A stretch of DNA of 64,000 nucleotides from Hymenochaete sp. R1 (lineage: Eukaryota > Basidiomycota > Agaricomycetes > Hymenochaetales > Hymenochaetaceae), in NCBI GenBank assembly GCA_019400425.1, contig JAFREE010000017.1, forward strand, positions 62,001 to 126,000. Reading direction: 5' to 3'. The translations under genes were made by a program, and so were the position numbers. The notes under the pieces are model-generated. The model was not told the DNA's origin and did not search any database. It saw only the letters and a list, made by a program, of their open reading frames with translations. Positions 34,276 to 46,947 of this stretch are shown piece after piece; position 1 is the stretch's first letter, and every line of letters starts with the position of its first letter.

Positions 34276-37200
34276 CGTCCTTTGTAAACTCTAATTCACG
34301 GTATACGACTCCTCCTTCAGCCGCAACCTCTTCAGACTTCAATAGCTGTCTTGGATGGTCAGAGCGGCGGCTGACTTGCTGTGTGCGCTTCAACGGAGAT
34401 AGCGAGAGCGTGAGATACGTAGCAGTGAAGGTACTGATGATGATGAATGAAGAACTTCAAGAAGATGGTGGGTGGTGGTGGTGGTGGTAAGGAGAGGAAC
34501 GGCCGACCAATTGCGATGATTGTGCGTCGCGCGCGCTCTCAATTCTCATAAAGTTCATCAAACTCGCAGTCCGCAGACCACATCGACATCGAATCTCGCA
34601 TCGATGCCCTTGGGCTCTTGGCTTCGCACTCGCTCGATCGCATGATGGCTTTCGGCTTCGACAACGTGCGCATAGGCACACGGAATCACATACTCAGAGC
34701 ACAATTCCTGTAGAAACACGTATTCAAAAAAAATAAATAGAAAAAGAGTCACACATGACGTCGCCTAGTAGGCTTATGAGCAAAGCGATTCAATTACATC
34801 CAAGTTACTAATAGTATCTGTAACAGTGCAGCCCGTGACGTTGATCATTATACGTACAGAACACAGGAATACATACATACGGAATACAAAACCCACAGAC
34901 ACAGGCACGCCCTCAGGACATTGAAAAAGCTTCTTTCTTCCTTAATTTGCCTCGTTTTGAGCGCAAGTCAGGAAAGCAAATCGCTCAGCACATCCCGCTA
35001 CCGTAGGGATCGGATCGGAAAATTCAGAGAAAGAAAAAGAGCAAGGTACCCGCAACCACCCCGACTCCACCATCAACGTGGAGGACATAGGAGGGAACGC
35101 AGGAGGGAGCAAAAGGACAAGGTCTTTGTCAGTGCGACTCGAAGAAATGATGCACATGGGCTTGTATAAGTTTACTGCTCAGATGTTAGACTGCAAGGAA
35201 GAAGCATGAGACGCTAGGAACTCACGTAGATTCCGGAATGAAAGCGCATTTACGGGAAAGATAGCATCGGTCTGGCTTTTGTATTTACGCATGGCTTCCT
35301 CCGGTAACGTGTAGCCGTATTCGAAGGACGGAGTATCCGAGTCTCCCTACCCACACACCTATACACCAGCCTCAGCTACGGGCTCAGTTACATGAGAGTA
35401 CAAGCTGAAAATCAAACGGGATACTGAAAAAAACTCCGCTTTTCGACTTCAAGCCTCGAGCCTCAAGTCTCGACTAATCGTGCTTCAAGCTGGTGTACAG
35501 GTGATCATGGGGTTTGTCAATCGTGCTCGAGCTCGGCGAAATCTAGAGGAATGCCAGCATTGTAACCTCCAAAGTGTGGGGAAATCGATCGCGCCCTGTT
35601 GTTGCGCCAAGACGTAGCATGTAACAGGATACGAGTCCCAAACGCCACCAGTTGCCACGTCTTAAACCAAAGAGATGTCCCACCCGCCGGGGAGGGTTGG
35701 TCAGTTGGTTCATGAATTCCACTCATCTTCCCTCGGCGTCGCACTAAGGAAACTCCAGATATCGAGCTGTCAAATCTCAAGTGATTCTTCATTTGACCAT
35801 GACGTCCGATATTGCCCTTGATAGCCAGGACTAAGACCGAAGAGCGCCGTCCATGATCCCTGATTAAGTACTTTACCCTTCAATAACAAAAACATTCAAT
35901 GCAACGATTGGCGTGGATTGGCGCACCTTATCCCGGACATTTGTCCATCTTTCGGTTCTCGGAGGCGGGAGATGAAGGGAAGGTCAGAGAAGAGTTCTTT
36001 ACGTTGTGTTACCTTCCGCCCATTACGTGGTCTCCAGCGTTGATGGCTGGAAAAGAGTCAAGTTTTAGTGCTTTACAACTCGCATCACGCACCTATTTCT
36101 GACAGCTATCTCGAATTTGCAAAATCCGATTGAATTTGAGGCACAAAGAAATAGCTTTGAATGAAGAGATGTGCATACGCGGGATGCCTTCATTCTAAGA
36201 TCCTAAGAAAAGCATCTCCTAAAAGCTTTCGAAACGAGATTATGGGTCCAGAGGGAAGGCTTTGTAAAGACTCGTCCGTGTCGGCCTGAGTAAGAAAAAG
36301 GCAGTTATTGTCGTTCTGAGACGGATCATGAGAAAATACACACCCAGTTCGTTCTTCCTTCGCTGATGCTTTGGGTAACATGGCGAGGGCAACAAGGCAC
36401 ATCTGGGCGGAACGCAAAGAAGCACATTGTTGGTAAATCACTCTATACCCGCAGGGGCACCTCAGCACCCCTAACACGTTGTGTCAACTCAAAACGCGAA
36501 GTACGAAATATATACACACAACACCTTTATACTTTAGAATGCAGATGCGCGCTCATTGAGCCTGCTTGTAAGTTGGAGAACGTTAGGTGGGCGAGAGAAC
36601 GTTCCAGGAGATGGTAGGTTCGGAAGTCCCGCGGGTTTGGATGCAGATGCCATCATCAAGCCCGTGCTTGCAGGTCAGTAGGTACAGAACACAGGTCTAG
36701 ACTTCCGTTGATCGTTATTTCCCCCTTGTTTTCTGCACAAATTGGAGGATTATTACACCGTCTTCGACCCGTGCGTGAGGGCGGGGATTTCGGGAAGGCG
36801 GGGGGCGCCTGAGATGGTTCCGTCCCAGGAGACTTTTTGGGATTGAATGCAAAGGGTGAAAAAAGCTCGGAGTCGGAAGCGGGATAAAGGCAAGCAAGCA
36901 GTGCAGTGCGATGTGACGATGGTGGCATTGTTAGATTGATATCAAGAACGAGAAGAAAAGGTATATATAAAATAAAATAAAAAGCCAGAAGGTTGGTGGG
37001 GAATCCGAGTTTTGTGTTTTCTTTTTTTTTCAATCTCGGTAGATTCAGGTCGACGACTCGAAGCCCTTCTCCGCGCGTGTTTTCTTCCCTTTCTTCTTTA
37101 TTTACCCTCTTCGCTGTAGCGCTGCCGACCCCCATTCCCATTCTCTTCGCGCTCATTGTCGTATTTTTCTCACTGCTTGAACAAGGGAAAGAAAGTCGAG

Positions 37201-37390
37201 AGGTGAGTGCCAATCTAAAAAAGAAAGAGTCTCGGAAGAAACGTGGACGCTGGCTGACATCACATGCATGGTCTGTGCGCGCTCGCTACATCTTACTTCG
37301 TCCGTTCGTGGTGTCGACTCACCTTTTCTTCCACGACGTTCACGACGACTATGGCAATATTGGTGTTCACAAATATGTCGACAACATTAG
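34276..37390. other. 3.1-kb intergenic stretch with possible orphan exons
   Basis: No complete gene could be assembled. Three minus-strand pieces look more protein-like than background and have splice-like borders. They are about 35224-35347 (FEYGYTLPEEAMRKYKSQTD, AIFPVNALSFRNL), about 34563-34712 (ELCSEYVIPCAYAHVVEAES, HHAIERVRSQEPKG) and 36190-36285 (SLQSLPSGPIISFRKLLGDA). The phases of the first two do not match across the available donor and acceptor, so they may be gene relics. The last ~450 bases, with TATATAAAATAAAATAAA at 36961 and a CT-rich tract at 37015-37180, look like the promoter of the zinc-finger gene. Confidence 0.3.
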
Positions 37391-39612
37391 ATGGAAAACT
37401 TGAACAATGTGGAGGACAACTCCAACTTGGACTTCTTCACCCTTAACGCCGGTCCGGCACCTCAGCAGGCGCAACTACCAGAAACATCTCCAGCTCATGG
37501 AATAGACCTCGAACGTGAACTCACCCAGTTTCTGCAGTCACAGCAGTCCGACTATGTTGCTCATACTGTCAATGATCCGGCTGGCGGTATAGCGGCTGGC
37601 GTGCACAATGTGCACAGCGAAGACTATTTCTCTGGTTTGGCGGCCGTCCTCCAAGCTGCTCAAGCTCTTCAAGACACACAAACCTCGGAGCCAGAAACGG
37701 GCACCCCTTCAACTCATACGAAGATCGCTCCGGCTTTTCACGCTCTTAATGATCAACAGTCTCAAATTCAAGCAAGATCGCCCACGCACAATTCCGATAC
37801 TTCGAACGATCTTTCCGATCTATTCGCGCATCTCTCATCTGAGTTCAACCAAGAATCCACCATTCCAACATGCTCCTCAAGCCTGCCCTCTACCTCCGCG
37901 GCCCATGGAAACACTTATTACGACTCCTCGCTGCCGTCAGGTTCTGCTGGTCCCAGCCATGATCCACGTTCACCGTCTCTGAGTCTATCCCCAGTCGAGG
38001 AGCCAGATAAATCTGAGGACGATACAGGTACAACGAAAAGGAAGAGTCGAGGAAGGCAGAAGAAGGAGTATATGTGCGAACATTGTCAGAAGACGTTTGC
38101 ACGAAAGAGTGATGTGACGAGGCACGCCCGGATACATACCGGGGACCGACCGTTCACCTGTCCGTATACCAATTGTGGAAAGAAATTCATCCAAGTACGT
38201 TACTTTTCCCTCGGTCCTCGGGCGAAACACCTTGCTTACGTTGTACCGCGAGCTAACCTTACTTTCTTTCTGAACAGCGCTCGGCTCTACACGTCCACCT
38301 TCGCGTACACTCGGGGGAGAAACCGCACGAATGCGAATACCCAGGCTGTGGTAGCACCTTTAGTGACTCGAGCAGTCTCGCCAGACATCGACGCACGCAT
38401 TCCGAGTTGAAACCGTATTCTTGCTCGTATCCTGCATGCACCAAGGCATTCACGCGTCGCGCAAACCTGATGGCGCATATGCGTACGCATGGACCGGAAT
38501 GGGATCTGGATCCGAACATGTATGTTCCATCTATTTTAGTTCTTTCGCTGGCTTTGGCAATTGTATCAGGCACTGTAATTTCATTGCGCCGACTTACTGA
38601 TGGCTTTTGGTTGGACAGAAAATATAACTTTAAGGTCAAGGATGGTGGCGACGAAGAATTTGATCCAGTCGTCCAGGAGGCTATTCGGATCCTCAAGTCC
38701 AATCTTTCCGGAAACCTGCTTCCTTCCATGCCTCTTTCACCAGCCGGTCATTCTTCCTCATCCAATCACGCTGGACCCTCTTCGTCCTCTGCTACTTCTC
38801 CTAATGCGTTCTCCGAAGTGGCAAATAAAGGAACGAACACCAATCACGGTCCGAGCTCCAGCTCGGATCTGTCACCCCTTGCTGCACGAATTGCATCTAT
38901 CAGCGCAAACATTGCGGCGGCTATTGTCCAGATCCAGCATGGTGAAGACGAGGATGGCGAGGGTGACGAAGAAGGCGAGGAAGAGAACGAGGAAGAGGAG
39001 GAGGACGGTAACGACAATGATAACGAGAACATGGTACGGGAAGGGGATGCGAGTGTGTACAGTGACGAGAAAGACGACGGGTACGAGGGTAACGGCAGTC
39101 CCAGCGATACTGGCGGCGGCAATGACGGTAGACCACGCGCGGATAGTATGGATAATATGCAAGACCTCCAGTCCCGAGGCAGGGTAACGCAGACTCAACT
39201 GAGTGACGTCCGGGACGAACACACCTACAACTACCCTGTTTCGTATCCCCATCCCAGTTTGAGTCCCTATACCTATCCACATTATCACATCCATCCTCAT
39301 GAGCTCGATCCTTCTCGCGCATCCTTGCCGCCGCCACCTCCTCTTAGCGTCAGCGTCAATCCGTACGCTGGCTTCCCATCTCATTCTCACTCGATGGTGT
39401 CCCCGACCTCGACGCCGGCGACCTCACCCGTCGGATTTGCTTATTACCACACTTCTGGACAATCGACGTTCAATATCCCGGTGCCTGGGGACGCAGAGGA
39501 GCAGGAAGGGATGGACGTGCCTTTGAGGGAGAGGAAGCGGAAGGGGAGCAGTGTCGGTGGTCGGGGTGGAGGTGGTGGGGGTATGGGCGAAGGCGTAAAG
39601 CGAAAAAGATGA
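37391..39612 (+). CDS. C2H2 zinc-finger transcription factor, four fingers
   Basis: Inferred exons are 37391-38194, 38278-38519 and 38619-39612, giving 679 residues. Four tandem C2H2 fingers lie at about residues 229-345: [60 protein letters not shown] and [25 protein letters not shown]-like linkers join the first fingers ([16 protein letters not shown]). The N-terminal region is rich in Gln and Ser, as in activation domains. The C-terminal region has a long acidic run ([20 protein letters not shown]), a Pro/His-rich part and a basic Gly-rich end ([12 protein letters not shown]) that may serve nuclear import. It is a nuclear DNA-binding regulator by family; targets are unknown. The second intron is 99 nt, a multiple of 3, and has no stop, so retained forms would still be readable. 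Confidence 0.88.
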
Positions 39613-42600
39613 TACTTTTCCTTATCGTACTTATTAACGTATGTGGGAGCCAAGCCTTGGTTTCTAGATATAGCATTGGGTAAAGAGTCCTCGGAGAAGG
39701 TTCGATGGATGGAAAGATGTAAGTATTTCATGTAGGAACAACTTTTCTTTTATAAAAACATGTACCTGGAACTCGGAAACTTACTGCTTGAAGAACTTCT
39801 TGATTCCCCGGATTCTTTTGAAAGTATGCTTCTACTCAGACATCTATACATATAACGACGGATTATCGTTTCTCCTTTATTCTTATCCTGTACTCTACTT
39901 CATTAAATGATACTGATACCCATATTATATCTTACAAACTATATACGTATGTCATCATGATGCTTTTCCGTGCCATCGAGTGCTCGTCATGTTGCCTCTA
40001 TCGATGTTTTCCTTCCCTTACGAAGCCCACAGACTTCGGCCGGGTGCGTTGTTGCGCTATTGAATACCTCCTACAAGTCTTCACCCCCTTCCCCTAAGCA
40101 TTAGTATTGAGCTGCACTACTACAAGACTCAACTTAATCCACAAAGCCCCAGTACGGTGGAGACTACGTAGACTTGGTACAGTCTACGCGCCAACGATTC
40201 GGGTTTGGTTTTATGTTGGAGGTAGAAGATTGGCTAAACTGAATGTGTTTGGAGCGATAATGCTAGTGGGCTGAGTGAAAAAAGATGTATTGGGGGAGGG
40301 GGGGAGCTGTTCGAGAGTGGTGTGGTGGGGCGTGCAGTGGCGCATTTGATACTTTAACTTCGTACCTCCACATCCTCATCTCCACCGGCGGAAGTCGATA
40401 CTACAACGGACAACATATACGAAAGTTCAATGTGTTGTACCTGCAAACCTCGCGCCGAGTTTCTGGGAAAATCCTATGGATCCAAGGGTCTATGACACAA
40501 GCTCGGTGTACTGTACGTGCATGTGTTACATTAGAGATGCCATTGAACGCTCTGGAGCCATGGGTTGGTCGATATTCGTTGAATGAATTGACGGAGCCAT
40601 GGCCCGTAAGTGCGACGGTGCTTCTTCAAATCATTCAAGATCTCCTGAGCTATCCGTCTAAGGTGCCTCCAATTCAATGTAATAGATTCGATGGAATCAT
40701 ATGTCATTAATTATTGATTGTATGCCCAGCGCTGGCCAAGATCATCGATGCGTTCATCGTCGGGAAAGCAGCCTCCGGCATCCTATGAGACTCCGCTAGA
40801 TTCATCAAATGCATAAGAAAAGACTGACTCAAAAAGTTCAAAAGGGGGAAGAGAAACTCGTCCTCATTGGTAATAGCGCAGTCAGAGTAAGTACTGTACA
40901 AGTATTGATGAAAACTTACGTGCTAAAGGTTGATAATACATGTAGTGACCACGAGGGCCTCTGAGCGAATGAATTGACAAAGTCCAAGAATGTCAGGAGC
41001 TATGCGGATCCAAAAGGCCTGGTTCAAAGTCAACAACCAACATCTGAGTTTTCGAAGAGGAGGAGAAGAAGAGGAAGCTGAAAGACAGACGAGAGGAGAG
41101 AGAGGGGTATTCCGGGGACCCTTACAGTATTACCAAATTGGGAAGGCAAAGCGCCGATGCAGATCTCTACCTCGCTCAATCTTGTGCTTGACCCGCACCG
41201 TCACTTTGTGACCAGACCAGACACCGCCTCTCCCAAAACAATATATGATATCCATTTCCTCGAACTCCTTTCCCCATGTCTCAGATTCATATCAGATCAA
41301 GTCATTCGATGTCTTAGGAATAAGAACGTAATGCGGGGTAGGGAATCACAAGCTTTGCGCAGCTCTTTGGGCACGCACTTGCCACATCACGGAATCCATG
41401 GCTGTGCGGACTTGGACTGGGATGCTGGTACTGGACTGCGCACGCGAGCATGGAGACGGAGGAAAAGACGGAAATGGGCAAGCTGAGGGGATGCGGGTCG
41501 GAGCATACATTGTCAATGGTGCAGCTTATCAATGGTATGAATTTGCTCCCTCCATTTCGTCGCTCACCGGCACAGGACTGCGAGCGATTGTTTCTCCCGG
41601 AAGTTGTTTCTCCTGGAAGTTGGAATGAGTTCCGTGTCGACATTGGTCAAACTCTCATTCTCTGGAAAACTTGAAGGTTGGTACTCGTCGTTTTCATTCC
41701 CTCCAACTTCGACACCTCTTTTATCGGTACAGCTTGCGCATCGGCATTGCGTATCGCGTCGGCAGGAACGCGAAACGCGCATACGTGGACGTCGTGCCGT
41801 CTTCATTGCAAATTCCGATTTGATTTCCAATTATCTTGGAAAGCGGACTCGGACTCTCCCTAGTGACTGCCGGGCACATCGAAAAAGAACGGGTCTTTCC
41901 CGTGCACAACCGTGACGACGAACGTGCGCGATTGACTATTCGGTTTTCCCCTTCACTTACCGTGCTAATGTGAGGCTCCCACCAGCACTGGCACCCACCG
42001 AGACCGAGCCGACAATCGAGCTTCGCTGAGTTGGAGAACACCGGTTCCAATAGCAAGCGTCGAACAGACTCGTAAATAGTTCCGAACCCATTTCTCCACT
42101 TTCGAAGCTGGGAGCCACTGATAGAGGTGCGCCAGTCAATAGCTACCAGTATGGTGGTCATCATTTTATTCAATAATCACCGACTCGGAGTCATCGAGAT
42201 CGTCAAACACCAACCTGATATCATGCACAAGAAAGGCGAAAATGGGCTTCTCTGGCACAGTGCGTTCAAGTTTGGCAACTCCACCACTGCACAATTGAAT
42301 ACTAGGCTACCAAAGCCAAGTCCTCTTGTCCTTGATCATGATCTCTCAGCCTTGCGATGCTAAAGTCCGATCACAATAGAATCCCCGACGAGTCCGGCTC
42401 TGCAGTTACGTTTTCAACTTGAAGTTGTCGGCGTCTGCATCGGTATCAGTGACAGAGGTGTGGGTCGGGGTCTTTGCAACGATCGTGTACTCGATGATGA
42501 CGATGATGAGTAATGATTTGACTTGATGACTGGGCTTTTAACGAGTTTACTCATCATATACCAAAAGAAGATATCAAAAACTCACTCCTATGAGCATCCA

Positions 42601-43213
42601 AGATCCGCCGGTTACGGTGTACCAATAGTAAGAGTGTCTCCGAGGTGCCGGTGGGGGATCGGTTTAGAAAAGGAACTGTACTTCAAGTTGTACGTGGTAC
42701 CGAAAACCGTAACTGAATGAACCTCAAACTTGAAGGACAAGATAGCCTCAGGTCGGGGTGGAAGTACGACATCTGCACCGGTCGCAGCAGCAGCGGCGGC
42801 GTCGGCGTCGGCGTCATCATGGTCACTGCCAGTGGCAGCCCTCTTCAACTCGAAGTTCCTCAGGCTCCCACCGCTTCCAGAATAGTCATCGCATTCAAGT
42901 TGACCATTGGCGTTCGTCACCGTGACGGTATCGCAACCGCCAAGCAAACGGAGTACTAGTGAATTGACACTCAGGCTGGCTGGCACCGCCGTGACTGCCA
43001 GTTGAAGTCGAGAGTTCAACTTGAAGCCGATATAATCGAATCGGATATTGAAACTTGAACGCCCCCACTTGGCAAACTTCAACCGTGATCCCCCTGCCAA
43101 GCACGCACACGCACATGCACAGGCGCCGCAAGATAGCCTGAGTATATATGTCGAAGAAGAAAGAACATTAATTGGGGTCTCCCGGGTATGCCAGGAGAGC
43201 CTGAGGAGAATCG

Positions 43214-43249
43214 TGATGATAATGATAATGATAACGATGATAATGATAG
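43214..43249 (+). repeat. Imperfect (GATAAT)n simple repeat
   Basis: A run of GATGATAATGATAATGAT-like units with a few substitutions. It is an ordinary low-complexity tract in the gene-poor region. Confidence 0.7.
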
Positions 43250-43363
43250 GAATAGGATTTCAAGTTACTGATTTTGGTGTGCGAGTTGCCAGTGGAAGTG
43301 GAAGTTGTAGTACTACTAGTAGAGTTTTGAATCTCCGTTGTTGGTACCCGTGACTGCAGTGGT

Positions 43364-43377
43364 ACTTCAATTGAAGT
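43364..43377. repeat. 14-bp palindrome ACTTCAATTGAAGT
   Basis: Perfect inverted symmetry centred on AATT. It belongs to a family of TTCAA/TTGAA words that recurs across about 42.4-57.5 kb. A protein-binding role is only a suggestion. Confidence 0.6.
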
Positions 43378-44766
43378 TCAAGTTAGCGGCGCTGACGTCG
43401 GAAGATGACCTTATCGTCCGAGTTGTCGATGCCATGCATGATGTCGCGCATCGGCATCGCATCATCAATGACAGTGACACAGACTCCGACTCCCTACTCC
43501 CTACTACCTACAAGAGGCAAAACATTACCGGCGATTCAAGTCAATGTTGATGATTCAAGTTTGTGTTGAGCATCTACAGCGTGATGACGTGAAAAAGTCT
43601 GTACAGGGCAATTATCTTCATGCAGGCTTTATCTTAGAACGTACTAGCAGTATATCATGCATGCTGTATCGGATTCGACTATTAAAGTGAAGTGAAGTGT
43701 TATCCCAAAGCAAACGGGCCACCGGCAGTGTATACGTGTCGCGAGTCCGAGTCGAGAGAACTTTAAGGGGAATGTGTGAGGTGAGGATTTGGCGAGGTTC
43801 AGAAAAAGGTCGTAGTATACAGGACATGCCAGTGGAAAGCGTGCGTGAACTTGGAGAGAAGGGCTGGCGAAAAGGTAGTTGCGGAGAGAAAGTTTGGTGA
43901 GAGAAAGGACAAAGGGGAAGGGAAGGGAATGGAAAGGCGAGGGGCTCGGAGGGAGGCATTAATCAGACTACGTATGCGAAGGTATGTTCGTATGGGTTCA
44001 GAGGGAGAGGTGCGCTATGAACAAACGGGACGCGGACTATTTGGAGAGACGGTGAAGAAGAGGAAGGAGAACCATGTTCAAGTTGGTGCATTTGTTCCGT
44101 GTGCGATGAAGTACCGTCGAAAGTAAAAAAAAGGGAATACGCGAAGAATTGGGATTAAACGGTGAGACGGAGGAAGAACGTGAAAGCGAGTGGTGAAGGG
44201 GGTGAGGATTCAGATGAGAAAGCAACGTACTACACAATATCTCAGAGAAGAAGAAAAGGAAAAACAACGTGAAGATAGGTTCGTGATACGAATAGAGAAT
44301 AGAAGGGGGGAAAGTAGATGCTCTGGTAGTCACCTCAACAACTCGAGCTCCAGGCCCTGCAAAGAAGAACGTGAGGTAAGGCAAAAGGAATGGGGTGCGT
44401 AAGGGAAGGAGCGGACGACCCGTAGGGTAACCTGTATATCACCGATTGTTTGTTATACAATAAGTGACATCCAGAAACGTTGGGTAGTCTATCGTCGCTA
44501 TCTCACCCTCATCGCATCAAAGGACACCCTGAAGCCAAACCCTCGCGCCAGTCCATGAAGATAAACCTGAAAACCCAAAATCAAATCCGGGATGGAAATC
44601 CAAGCATAATGATACAGCATGAGATGAAGAAAGGGAAATATTTGGAAGAAGAGGGAAAGGAAGTGGGGATTGAGATTGAAGAAAGAAGTGGTGTTCTAGC
44701 GTTCGAGTTGCGATGAGAAGATGGTGAGGAGCATGAAAGGAGGTCGCTCGGACTCCCGGCGAGGTT

Positions 44767-46947
44767 CTATAGACAGACATTGTGAGCGAGGGGTTGCACG
44801 TCCGTTCGAGGCTGGGTGTTAAGCCAGCTTTCGTCGTGGCGCGCTTTTGGATAGCGAAGAGGCTAAAAGCAAGAGAGGAAAGCATATATAGCATAGTGGA
44901 CATTCGACAGGCCGTTAGTCTTTGTGCCGTGAAATTTTCTCAACACCGGCACCGATCGCTGTCTTTCTTGCTTGTTCCTGATAAAAATGTCAATGATCGA
45001 GACATTATCAAAGGAAAGTTGATGACTTACAGCCTCTTCACTATCGTCTTCCTCGTCCTTCTCCTCCGAGTCGTCTTTCTGACCCAAATCGCCATCTTCC
45101 TCGTCTCCATCCTCGAAGCTTGAGCTAGCACTGGAACTAGGACCGCTGCTGGTCTCACCAGGCGAGCCATTCTCTCCCTCAGTCGTAAGTGGACTGGGTC
45201 CTGCATGCCCATGCTGACCATAGGGATGCTCTCGTGTCGGTGTCGCAACCGAAGAGTGATGTGGTGAGTTCGCAAGAGACGGGATTGAGGAGTGCGAGAG
45301 TGAGTGAGAATGTCCGTGATGGTGGTGATGAGGGCGGTGTGCAGGGACAGTGACGGCAGTATAGACGTGCTCTTTGTCCTTCTCCGCGTCTGACTTCCTC
45401 GTCGACTCTTCGCCGACTTCTCCCTCGTCTTCGTTGTTGTCGGGGGATGAGGTGTCCCGAACCTGCTTTTCTTCGCTCGCATCTGCTGGAGTAACCGACC
45501 CTTCGACATCTTTCACTGTCGACTCCTCTTCACGAACCGTCTCCATCGTCGCCCGGGTGTCCTGCTCATTTGTTCTTTCCACCTTTGCAGCTTCAGCTTC
45601 TTCCTTCTCCTTTTGCTCCCTCGCTGCCTTCTCTCGCGCTTCTCTTCGCCTCCTTGCCCATCCAATCCCGCTCCCATCGTCATCGTTGTCATCAGTTTTC
45701 CACCCTTTCACATCGTCGACGTGGCCCACACTAACACGTTGATTGCTCTGCAAGACCGAATAATCCGTCTTCCCACCCATCGCGCGAACACTACCCATAC
45801 CACCATGACCCCATTCGACAAAATCTACGTCATCGTCCTTGATATTCGCGAACAGGTTCTTCTGTGGAGCCTGGTTTCGTTTCGATCCATATACACGTCC
45901 ATTTAATAGCCTCGTTCCGCGGCGAACAGTGGGCGGTGCAGACGAAGACTTCGCGTGGGAATTTCTGGCGCGCAATGTAGGAACGGAGGACGTGCCATGT
46001 TCACTTGTGACCGGTTTCAAAGAGAACCCACGAAGAGACCATGCGGGTGACGCAGGTAACGATTCGGCGTGGCTCTTTCGACGCCCAAGGGGTCCTCCGA
46101 GACTCGATGAACTTGCATCGCTCAGCGATCCAAGCCCGAACCAGCTACCCCGCATGGATGACATTGACTGGGTCGATTCGCGTGAATTGGCTCGCCAAAG
46201 AGCTGATCCGGTCTCGTCGTTTATGCTGGGTGATCGCGCAGAGTTCTTGAGGGGTAAGGGGTTAGGAAGGCGGAGTAGCCGAGAGAGCTTGGATTTCCGC
46301 TTGTTCTTCGTGGCGGTCTCGTCCGTGCCGGCCTCACTGACGATGGTGCTCGTTTCGGCGGCTTGGCCGTCGGGCTGTTCGCAGCTCCCGTCAAGCGAAA
46401 GGCCAAGCGTCGAAACAGATGAATGTGATTGTGCATTTGCAAAACCACCATCATTGTGCGTGGGAGTAGGTGGTATGACCTGAGTGGGTGGAGGGGACAT
46501 GAGACCTGTGACGGAAGCCCGAGGTGAAGATTGGGCGCTGTCGAGATCGCCATAGAAGCCAGGTGAGAGAGGGTCTTCATCGTCATACTCCCGCCCTGTA
46601 TCCGGAAGTGGTGCAAACCGAATCTTGCGCGCGCTGTGAGGGGTTTTACCAGGTCCTCTTGATGCGGCTGAGGATAAAGTGCCTCCTGTGCTTGTCATTG
46701 ATGTTGAAGAATAGAGATCGTCTGTAGAAGATGTCGCCGACGAAGCTGAGGAATGGTTCGATTGAGAGGATTGATTGTTGCCCGCAGTGGCTGGTCTTGG
46801 AGGGCATGGCGCGAGCTGCGTGAATGTGCGTTTGGGAGAGTTTGGAGCTGAGTTGGATGGAGAGGCATTGAGGAGGATGCCAGAGCGCGGAGGGGGCGGA
46901 GGGAGAACGAAATGACCGCCTGCTGGTGCGGACATCAAGGCGGTCAT
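44767..46947 (-). CDS. Unrecognised Ser-rich fungal protein with RKIRFAPLP motif
   Basis: Two exons are inferred: 45031-46947 and 44767-44862, split by a 168-nt intron (donor GTAAGT, acceptor TTTTAG), giving 670 residues. Without splicing the frame ends at 44863. I do not recognise the family. Motifs that look conserved are HSARKIRFAPLPDTGREYDD (about residue 105) and RVYGSKRNQAPQKNLFANIK, followed by DDDVDFVEWGHGGMGSVRA in the middle. A charged helical stretch, WARRRREAREKAAREQKEKE, may form a coiled coil. The rest is Ser/Pro-rich, His-rich (HRPHHHHHGHSHS) and acidic near the end. There is no signal peptide or membrane segment. The composition suggests a phosphorylated cytoplasmic or cortical regulator, but that is inference. 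Confidence 0.75.

Larger units (their letters stand above)
39613..44766. other. 5.1-kb gene-poor stretch with short palindromic words
   Basis: Only scattered short open frames occur and none carries a family motif. Visible structure: a purine-rich stretch on the plus strand (about 43750-44700), an imperfect GATAAT repeat at 43214-43249, and many short words related to TTCAA-TTGAA and ACTCCGAGTC between 42400 and 43600. One is a perfect 14-bp palindrome, ACTTCAATTGAAGT, at 43364-43377. No transposase or reverse transcriptase was seen. Confidence 0.5.

Noticed and set aside
36656..37213. 185-codon minus-strand frame upstream of the zinc-finger gene
   Set aside because: It covers the CT-rich promoter of the plus-strand gene and its translation is low-complexity.
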